Of a stretch of DNA of 64,000 bases, positions 58,087 through 64,000 are shown piece after piece. Position 1 is the first letter of the stretch; each line of letters opens with the position of its first letter. A program made the translations under genes and the position numbers. This DNA comes from Micromonospora humi (GTDB lineage Bacteria; Actinomycetota; Actinomycetes; Mycobacteriales; Micromonosporaceae): assembly GCF_900090105.1 (NCBI RefSeq), contig NZ_FMDM01000013.1, positions 1-64,000 on the forward strand, in the 5' to 3' direction. The notes beneath the pieces were generated by a model. The model ran no database searches and was not told the DNA's origin. It saw nothing but the letters and a program-made list of their open reading frames with translations.

Positions 58087-61080
58087 GTGGTCATGCGTAG
58101 CAGTCCCCTGCCGAGGATGAGTCGACGCGGGCGCGTCACCATCGGGGTCCTGGTCGGGGTGTTCGTGCTGTTCACCCTGCTCGGTTGGGGGGTCAACGCC
58201 TGGACCGACTGGCTCTGGTTCGACGAGGTCCGCTACACCCAGGTCTTCACCGGCGTGCTCGCCACCCGGCTGCTGCTGTTCCTGGTCGTCGGCGTCGGCC
58301 TGGCGCTGATCGTCGGCGGCAACCTCTGGCTGGCCTACCGGCTGCGGCCCCGGATGCGCCCGCACTCGGCCGAGCAGGCCACGCTGGAGCGCTACCGGAT
58401 GCTGCTGACCCCCCGGCTCGGCACCTGGATCGCGCTTGTCTCCGCCGTGATCGGGCTCTTCGCCGGGCTCTCCGCGCAGACCCGGTGGGCCCAGTGGCTG
58501 CTGTTCCGCAACGGTGGCAACTTCGGCGTCAAGGACCCCGAGTTCGGCGTCGACGTCGGCTTCTACGTCTTCCAGCTCCCGTTCTGGCGCTACGTGCTCG
58601 GCGTCGGCTTCACCGCGGTGGTGCTGGCCCTGCTCGGCGCGCTGGCCGTGCACTACATCTTCGGCGGGGTGCGCCTGCAGGGCGTCGGCGACCGGATGAC
58701 CAACTCCGCCCGCGCCCACCTCAGCTCGCTGGTGGCCGTCTTCGTCCTGCTCAAGGCCGTCGCCTACGTGCTCGACCGGCGGGCCATGCTGCTGGAGTAC
58801 AACGAGGGCGCCAAGCTCTACGGCGCCGGCTACGCCGACGTGAACGCGCTGCTCCCGGCGAAGGAGATCCTCGCCTGGATCTCCGTGCTGGTGGCGCTCG
58901 CGATCATCGTGTTCTCCAACGCGGTGATGCGGAACCTGGTCTGGCCCGGCATCTCGCTGGCCCTGCTGGGCGTCTCCGCGGTGGCCATCGGCGGCATCTA
59001 CCCGTGGGCCGTGCAGACCTTCGAGGTGAAGCCGAGCGCCCGGGACAAGGAAGCGCCGTACATCCAACGCAGCATCGAGGCGACCAGGTCCGCGTTCGGG
59101 CTCAACGGCACGAAGACCACCGGGTACGCGGCGAGCAACCTCGTGCCACCCGCCAGCCTGGCCACCGACACCTCGGTGGTGTCCAACGTGCGGCTGCTCG
59201 ACCCGCAACTGGTCTCCGAGACCTACACGCAGCTCCAGCAGGTGCGGGGCTTCTACGACTTCGGCTCGAAACTCGACATCGACAGGTACGCGGTCAAGGA
59301 CAAGACCTCCGACTACGTGGTCGGCGTCCGCGAGATCAACTACGGCGAGCTGACCGACCAGCAGAGCAACTGGATCAACCGGCACACCGTCTACACCCAC
59401 GGCTACGGCCTGGTCGCCGCCCCGGCGAACCAGGTGGTCTGCGGTGGCCAGCCGTACTTCGTCTCCGGCTTCCTCGGCGAGAAGGCGCAGGAGGCGTGCT
59501 CCGCGCCGACCGAGGAGATCCCGGCCCAGCAGCCGCGGATCTACTACGGCGAGCGGATGGAGCCCGACGACTACGCGATCGTGGGGCAGAAGGGCGACCG
59601 CAACGTCGAGTTCGACCGCCCCACCCAGACCGGCGGCGAGCAGTACTACACCTACTCCGGCGAGGGCGGCGTCAAGGTCGGCTCGTTCCCCCGTCGGCTG
59701 CTCTACGCGATCAAGGAGCAGGAGTCGAACTTCCTGCTCTCCGAGGCGGTCAACGAGAACTCGAAGCTGCTCTACGTGCGTAACCCGCGCGACCGGGTGG
59801 AGAAGGTCGCGCCGTTCCTCACCCTGGACGGCGACCCGTACCCGGCGGTGGTCAACGGCCGCGTCCTGTGGATCATCGACGGCTACACCACGGCGGCCAC
59901 CTACCCGTACGCCGAGCGGGTCAACCTCCAGGCGGAGACCGCCGACGAGCTGACCGGTCGGGGCACGTTCCAGCTCGCCCGGGAGAACGTCAACTACATC
60001 CGCAACTCGGTGAAGGCGACCGTCGACGCGTACGACGGGACGGTCAAGCTCTACTCGTACGACGACTCCGACCCGGTGCTGAAGGCGTGGAACAAGGCGT
60101 TCGGCGGTGACCTGGTGCTGCCCAAGGGCGACATCCCGGCGGAGCTGGCCGAGCACTTCCGTTACCCGGCCGACCTGTTCAAGGTGCAGCGCAACCTGCT
60201 CACCAAGTTCCACGTCACCGACCCCGGCGACTTCTACTCCGGCCAGGACTTCTGGCAGGTGCCGAACGTGCCGGACGCGCCGGACAGCGGGCAGAAACAG
60301 CCGCCCTACTACCTGTTCACGCAGTTCCCGGGGCAGGAGGGGCCACGGTTCCAGCTGACCTCCGCGGTCACCCCGAACGGGCGGCAGAACCTCGCCGCGC
60401 TGGTCTCCGGCTCGTACGTGGACGGGCAGCCGCGCCTGGAGGTGCTGGAGTTGCCGGACCAGACCCGGATCTCCGGGCCGACCCAGGTGCACCAGCAGAT
60501 GACCAACAACGGCGACATCCGGCAGCAGCTCAACCTGCTCTCCTCCAACCAGGCGCAGGTGCAGTACGGCAACCTGCTGTCGCTGCCGTTCGCCGACGGC
60601 ATGCTCTACGTCGAGCCGGTCTACGTGAAGAGCAGCAGCCAGGACGCGTACCCGCTGTTGCAGAAGGTGCTGCTCTCATACGGTGACGGCGGTTCGTACG
60701 TGGTGCTCGCCAACAACCTGAGCGACGGCATCAAACAGCTCGTCGAGCAGGGCAAACGTGCCGGCGCGGGTAGCCCGCCGCCGGCGACCGACGACGGCGA
60801 GACCCCGCCGCCGACCGGTGGCAACAACAACACCCCACCGCCGCTCACCGGCGAGCTGGCCGACGCGGCAGGCAAGGTGCAGAGCGCCATCGCGGAGGTC
60901 AAGGCCGCGCAGGCGTCCGGCGACTTCGAGCGGTACGGCCGGGCGTTGAAGGCGCTGGACGACGCGATGGCCGCGTTCCAGCGGGCCCAGGCGGCGGCGG
61001 GCGGGTCCGCCGCACCCTCGGGCAGCGCCTCGCCGGCACCCTCGGCCTCGTCGTCACCGTCGCCGTCCCCGAGCGGCTGA
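58087..61080 (+). CDS. UPF0182 family large membrane protein
   Basis: 997 aa. The first 310 residues contain about seven transmembrane helices (for example ITIGVLVGVFVLFTLLGWGVN and the WTDWLWFDEVRYTQVF motif). A large extracytoplasmic domain then runs to about 880 with IYPWAVQTFEVKPSARDKEAPYI and GFYDFGSKLDIDRY, and a Pro/Ser-rich tail ends SPSPSPSG. Members are conserved in actinobacteria (M. tuberculosis Rv3193c), function unknown. Start GTG at 58087, with GGAG 6 nt upstream; ATG at 58093 would be 12 nt away. Confidence 0.95.
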   Translation: MVMRSSPLPRMSRRGRVTIGVLVGVFVLFTLLGWGVNAWTDWLWFDEVRYTQVFTGVLATRLLLFLVVGVGLALIVGGNLWLAYRLRPRMRPHSAEQATLERYRMLLTPRLGTWIALVSAVIGLFAGLSAQTRWAQWLLFRNGGNFGVKDPEFGVDVGFYVFQLPFWRYVLGVGFTAVVLALLGALAVHYIFGGVRLQGVGDRMTNSARAHLSSLVAVFVLLKAVAYVLDRRAMLLEYNEGAKLYGAGYADVNALLPAKEILAWISVLVALAIIVFSNAVMRNLVWPGISLALLGVSAVAIGGIYPWAVQTFEVKPSARDKEAPYIQRSIEATRSAFGLNGTKTTGYAASNLVPPASLATDTSVVSNVRLLDPQLVSETYTQLQQVRGFYDFGSKLDIDRYAVKDKTSDYVVGVREINYGELTDQQSNWINRHTVYTHGYGLVAAPANQVVCGGQPYFVSGFLGEKAQEACSAPTEEIPAQQPRIYYGERMEPDDYAIVGQKGDRNVEFDRPTQTGGEQYYTYSGEGGVKVGSFPRRLLYAIKEQESNFLLSEAVNENSKLLYVRNPRDRVEKVAPFLTLDGDPYPAVVNGRVLWIIDGYTTAATYPYAERVNLQAETADELTGRGTFQLARENVNYIRNSVKATVDAYDGTVKLYSYDDSDPVLKAWNKAFGGDLVLPKGDIPAELAEHFRYPADLFKVQRNLLTKFHVTDPGDFYSGQDFWQVPNVPDAPDSGQKQPPYYLFTQFPGQEGPRFQLTSAVTPNGRQNLAALVSGSYVDGQPRLEVLELPDQTRISGPTQVHQQMTNNGDIRQQLNLLSSNQAQVQYGNLLSLPFADGMLYVEPVYVKSSSQDAYPLLQKVLLSYGDGGSYVVLANNLSDGIKQLVEQGKRAGAGSPPPATDDGETPPPTGGNNNTPPPLTGELADAAGKVQSAIAEVKAAQASGDFERYGRALKALDDAMAAFQRAQAAAGGSAAPSGSASPAPSASSSPSPSPSG

Positions 61081-61127
61081 CCCGTTTTGCGCCTCGTCGG
61101 GTCGGTGCGCTACGGTTAACGAGCCGA

Positions 61128-61201
61128 CGCGGGGTGGAGCAGCTCGGTAGCTCGCTGGGCTCATAACCCAGAGGTCGCAGGTTCAAATCCTGTCCCCGCT
61201 A
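61128..61201 (+). tRNA. Initiator tRNA-Met (CAT), copy 1
   Basis: 74 nt. The anticodon stem-loop CTGGGCTCATAACCCAG has three G-C pairs next to the loop, and position 1 is C opposite T at 72 (unpaired), both initiator hallmarks. The T arm GGTTCAAATCC is standard. CCA is not encoded: the bases after A73 are CTC. A possible promoter (TTGCGC at 61086, TACGGT at 61111) is upstream. A terminator hairpin follows. Confidence 0.96.
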
Positions 61202-61210
61202 CTCGTGACG

Positions 61211-61240
61211 AAGGGCCCCGGAGTTCACTCCGGGGCCCTT
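61211..61240 (+). terminator. Hairpin after initiator tRNA copy 1
   Basis: AAGGGCCCCGGAG (61211-61223) pairs with 61228-61240, loop TTCA; identical to the copy at 61410. Confidence 0.85.
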
Positions 61241-61326
61241 CACCGTTCCGGCGCGAGGCGGTGTCGGCGGGATCGGGGGACCCGGCTGATCTCCCCGATT
61301 CCGATGCGCTAGGCTGTACATACCGA

Positions 61327-61400
61327 CGCGGGGTGGAGCAGCTCGGTAGCTCGCTGGGCTCATAACCCAGAGGTCGCAGGTTCAAATCCTGTCCCCGCTA
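61327..61400 (+). tRNA. Initiator tRNA-Met (CAT), copy 2
   Basis: Identical in sequence to copy 1 over all 74 nt, 199 bp further on. The identity extends from about 4 nt upstream to the end of the following hairpin, while the DNA between the copies differs. This fits a duplicated gene-terminator block with its own upstream promoter region (61243-61322). Confidence 0.96.
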
Positions 61401-61409
61401 CTCGTGACG

Positions 61410-61439
61410 AAGGGCCCCGGAGTTCACTCCGGGGCCCTT
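61410..61439 (+). terminator. Hairpin after initiator tRNA copy 2
   Basis: Stem 61410-61422 with 61427-61439, loop TTCA, the same hairpin as after copy 1. Confidence 0.85.
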
Positions 61440-61506
61440 CTCCCTATCCGGATCCTTCCCTCGCGTCCGACGTGCCCCGGTTGCGTGCCTCGGCGAGGAT
61501 GGGGGC

Positions 61507-61755
61507 ATGGCTGGATTGAACAGATGGTGGGGCCGCCTGACCGCGGTCATCGGTACGGTCGTGCTCTCGGTCTTCGTACCGGTCGCGGCCTGGGCGTCGA
61601 CCGGCACCGGCGAGGTCGTGGTCGAGGCCGCGCGCCGGCGCTCCCGGGGTGGCTTCGGCGTCCTCGGCCTGCTCTGCTGCCTGGTGGTGGTCGGCGGGAT
61701 CGTGCTGCTCGTGCTGATGCTGATGCGGAACCGGCGCAAGGGTCCGCCGCGCTGA
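61507..61755 (+). CDS. Small exported or membrane protein, 82 aa
   Basis: MAGLNRWWGRLTAVIGTVVL starts an N-terminal signal or anchor that ends near AWAST (about 30). A linker with RRRSRGG follows, then a second helix VLGLLCCLVVVGGIVLLVLMLM (about 51-73) and a basic tail RNRRKGPPR. Family unknown; the layout suggests a two-pass or single-pass membrane protein. The coding bias and clean helices support it. Confidence 0.65.
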   Translation: MAGLNRWWGRLTAVIGTVVLSVFVPVAAWASTGTGEVVVEAARRRSRGGFGVLGLLCCLVVVGGIVLLVLMLMRNRRKGPPR

Positions 61756-61801
61756 CGCGCGGTCCTGAGATGTCGAGCGGGGGCTCCTCCTCCACGGGAC
61801 G

Positions 61802-61826
61802 CGTGAAGAAGGGGCCCCGCCCTACC
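61802..61826. repeat. Half-copy of the GGGGCCCC/GTTAAG palindromic element
   Basis: GTGAAGAAGGGGCCCCGCCC resembles the right arm of the element at 12911-12994 with two or three changes. Only one arm is present. It overlaps the last codons of the sugar-binding protein gene on the minus strand. Confidence 0.6.
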
Positions 61827-63159
61827 CGCCGGCGAGGGCGGCGTTCGCCCGGGCCATGAACCGTGAGGTAGCGGTGCGGGCGCCGGCCCGCTTGCCACGG
61901 ATGCTCTCGGCCGCGTCGATCAGCAGGCTCCGCACCGCGGCGTGCCCCTTCGGCGGCGGCGCGGGGGCCGGGCCGGCCAACTGGTCCAGCTCCCCACCCA
62001 GGGCCGCCACCCGCTTCTCGGCCCGGTCGGTCACGCCGTCGACGACGTACGTGCGGACCTGCGTGCTGGGGCTCAGCCCGCGTTCCACGCCGAGGATCCG
62101 ACCGGCCGCCACGTTGGTGGTCAGGAAGTTGAGCACGTCCACCACCACGCCCGGGTGGCGGGTGCCGCGGAAGCCGGCCCAGTACATCGACGCCCGCGGC
62201 CACTGGGCGGCCGGCGTGCCCGGGAAGGCGACGACGCCCAGGTTGTCCTCGGTGAGGCGTTGCAGCTCCGGGAACTGGTGCGACCAGGCGAAGGACGCCG
62301 CGGTGTGGCCGGTGACCACGAGCTGGCGGGCCAGCTCGCCGGTGTCCGCCTGCTCCACCAGGGCCGCGCTCGGGGTGGCCCGGTCGAAGCGGGCGACCTC
62401 CCAGAACTCGAACCAGGCGAGCAGTTCGGCCGAGCTGAAACCGAGCTGCCGCCCCTGGTACAGCTCGCTGCCCTGGCCGCGCAGCCAGAGCCAGAGCGCC
62501 CGGTAGTCGCCGGAGGGGTCCATGGTGCCGGCCACCCGGTTGCCGGAGGCCCGGGTGACGCGGGCCGCCCAGCGGGCGTACTCCTTCCAGGACATGCCGG
62601 TGCGCGGCTCGGGCTGGCCCAGCCGGCGCAGCAGGTCCCGGTTGAAGACCAGCGCCGCGTTGGTCTGCGCGGCGGGCACCGCCACGGTCCGCTCCTCCAC
62701 CCGGCCGTAGCGGGCCAACTGCTCCGGCAGGCCGCGCAGCTCCAGCCGGTCGTCGTCGGCGTAACGGGTGAGGTCGAGCAGGATGTCGCGGCGGTCGTAC
62801 TCGGTGAGCAGGGTGTCGTCGATCTGGAACAGGTCGGGCACGTTGCCGCTGGTGGCCTGGGTGGCGAGGCGGTCGTAGTAGCCGGCCAGCCCCTGCCAGG
62901 TGATCCGGAAGCTGACCCGGGGGTTCTGCTGGGTGTAGAGGCGCAGCGCCTGCTCGGTCACCTGGGCGCGGCGGTTGCCGCCCCACCAGAACACCGACAG
63001 CTCGATCGGCCCGTCGTCGGCCGCGGCCTCGTCCTCCGCCGGGCTGCAACCGGCCAGCCCGCCGCTCAGCCCGCCGGCGAGCAGCGGCAGGCCGGTGAGC
63101 GCGCCGAGGAACCGTCGCCGGTCGAGGCCGGGACGGGGGACGGGCCGCTGAGCGCGCAC
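61822..63159 (-). CDS. Extracellular sugar-binding lipoprotein (ABC solute-binding, SBP_bac_1 type)
   Basis: 445 aa, GTG at 63159. The N-terminus has the Tat-like RRRFLGALTG and a lipobox LAGC (about 40), so it is an exported lipoprotein. The mature part has VFWWGGNRRAQVTEQALRLY, TQQNPRVSFRITWQGLAGYYDRL and NVPDLFQIDD, the usual SBP_bac_1 opening. Family members bind oligosaccharides for MalFG-type importers. No permease or ATPase gene adjoins, so it may use partners elsewhere. Confidence 0.88.
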   Translation of the reverse strand: MRAQRPVPRPGLDRRRFLGALTGLPLLAGGLSGGLAGCSPAEDEAAADDGPIELSVFWWGGNRRAQVTEQALRLYTQQNPRVSFRITWQGLAGYYDRLATQATSGNVPDLFQIDDTLLTEYDRRDILLDLTRYADDDRLELRGLPEQLARYGRVEERTVAVPAAQTNAALVFNRDLLRRLGQPEPRTGMSWKEYARWAARVTRASGNRVAGTMDPSGDYRALWLWLRGQGSELYQGRQLGFSSAELLAWFEFWEVARFDRATPSAALVEQADTGELARQLVVTGHTAASFAWSHQFPELQRLTEDNLGVVAFPGTPAAQWPRASMYWAGFRGTRHPGVVVDVLNFLTTNVAAGRILGVERGLSPSTQVRTYVVDGVTDRAEKRVAALGGELDQLAGPAPAPPPKGHAAVRSLLIDAAESIRGKRAGARTATSRFMARANAALAGG

Positions 63160-63282
63160 GGTTCTCTCCGATGATGGGCTGGACGAATCATTCCACCGGC
63201 CCCGGACGGGGGTGTCAACGCCGGGTGGGACGGCCGGCGGGCGCGCCGGACGGCGTACGCCGGTCATGGTGTACTTACCGCC

Positions 63283-64000
63283 GTGGAACTTCTGCACTCG
63301 GGCAAGGTCCGGGACGTCTACGCCGACGGCGCGGACCTGATCCTGGTCGCCTCCGACCGCGTCTCCATCTACGACGTGGTGCTGCCGACCCCGATCCCGG
63401 ACAAGGGCCGCCTGCTCACCGCGCTCTCGCTGTGGTGGTTCGAGCAACTGTCGGACCTGGTGCCGAACCACGTCGTCTCCGCCACCGACGTGCCGGCGGA
63501 GTTCGCCGGGCGGGCGGTCCGGTGCCGGCGGCTGGAGATGGTGCCGGTCGAGTGCGTGGCCCGGGGCTACCTGACCGGCGGTGGTCTCGCCGAGTACGAG
63601 CGCACCGGCTCGGTGTCCGGCGTGCCGCTGCCCCGGGGCCTGGTGGAGGCGTCGATCCTGCCCGAGCCGATCTTCACTCCGTCGACGAAGGCGCCGAAGG
63701 GCGAGCACGACGAGCCGATCACCTACGACCAGGTGGTCGACAAGGTCGGGCCGGAGACCGCGGAGCGGCTGCGGGAGATCACCCTCGACGTCTACCGGCG
63801 GGGCGCGGAGATCGCCGCGGATCGGGGCATCCTGATCGCCGACACCAAGCTGGAGCTGGGCTGGGCGCCGGACGGCACGCTGGTCCTCGCCGACGAACTG
63901 CTCACCTCCGACTCGTCCCGGTTCTGGCCGGCCGAGTCCTACCAGCCCGGTCGGGCCCAGTTCTCCTTCGACAAGCAGTACGTGCGGGACTGGGCCGTCG
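63283..64000 (+). CDS. purC: SAICAR synthetase (purC), 5' part
   Basis: It starts GTG at 63283 (VELLHSGKVRDVYADG) and runs off the window end after 239 codons. GKVRDVY is the ATP-binding start, VASDRVSIYDVVLPTPIPDKG and VARGYLTGGG the CAIR/aspartate region, and LIADTKLELGW the catalytic part. The enzyme makes SAICAR from CAIR, aspartate and ATP in purine synthesis. The upstream 120 bp hold its promoter; no purine riboswitch is visible. Confidence 0.95.
   Translation, partial: MELLHSGKVRDVYADGADLILVASDRVSIYDVVLPTPIPDKGRLLTALSLWWFEQLSDLVPNHVVSATDVPAEFAGRAVRCRRLEMVPVECVARGYLTGGGLAEYERTGSVSGVPLPRGLVEASILPEPIFTPSTKAPKGEHDEPITYDQVVDKVGPETAERLREITLDVYRRGAEIAADRGILIADTKLELGWAPDGTLVLADELLTSDSSRFWPAESYQPGRAQFSFDKQYVRDWAV

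Noticed and set aside
58021..60492. 823-codon minus-strand ORF opposite UPF0182
   Set aside because: His/Gln/Arg/Val-rich antisense frame, typical of shadows; UPF0182 motifs are on the plus strand.

Overview
The window comes from a very GC-rich actinobacterium, most likely Micromonospora or a close relative in the Micromonosporaceae. The evidence is the GC content, frequent GTG starts, 4-nt stop/start overlaps, a mycothiol gene (mshB), a mycoredoxin, WhiB7, the AdnAB helicase-nuclease, and an initiator tRNA without encoded CCA. Dispersed palindromes built on GTTAAG plus GGGGCCCC, which I associate with Micromonospora/Salinispora, also fit. It reads as chromosome: no phage, insertion sequence, CRISPR array or rRNA was seen.

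Layout. 1-4.1 kb: end of an oligopeptide-type ABC transporter operon (ATPase tail, two permeases, lipoprotein binding protein). 4.2-12.8 kb: S9 peptidase, divergent mshB with two small membrane proteins, a GNAT enzyme, the ferredoxin/dapC pair and an M48 membrane protease. 13-18.8 kb: tyrA, a SIMPL protein, a P-loop kinase, a 33-bp minisatellite, a large membrane protein with a split alpha/beta-hydrolase signature, and a maltose-acetyltransferase-like enzyme. 19-26.3 kb: a secreted subtilase, divergent dapD and dapE, and two consecutive LOG-family genes. With dapC this gives three steps of the succinylase route to diaminopimelate and lysine. 26.8-34 kb: adnA-adnB for double-strand-break end resection.

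34-47 kb: cspA with a long leader, a DEAD-box helicase, an Rrf2 regulator beside a sulfonate-type ABC operon with a candidate operator, an M16 peptidase pair coupled to a nudC whose zinc-ribbon cysteines are missing, an XRE/DUF397 pair and an MFS exporter. 47-61 kb: mycoredoxin, uvrD2, whiB7, ABC1 kinase, E1-like protein, DUF5679 protein, YgjP-like protease, Zincin_2 protein, Lon-like PDZ protease and a UPF0182 protein. From memory, adnA to UPF0182 follows the order of M. tuberculosis Rv3202c-Rv3193c, with the 34-42.6 kb and 43.7-47 kb blocks inserted. 61-64 kb: two tandem initiator tRNAs, a small membrane protein, a sugar-binding lipoprotein and the start of purC.

The most informative non-coding feature is the whiB7 leader (49561-50096). 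It has an AT-rich element buried in the last uvrD2 codons, an 84-codon leader ORF, an intrinsic terminator just before whiB7, and an alternative pairing that hides the whole 5' terminator arm. Other notable non-coding signals are three same-strand DnaA boxes (53281-53342), two tripartite palindromes (4104-4187 and 12911-12994), minisatellites that start on stop codons, and a CATAC-N3-GTATG palindrome upstream of two genes.
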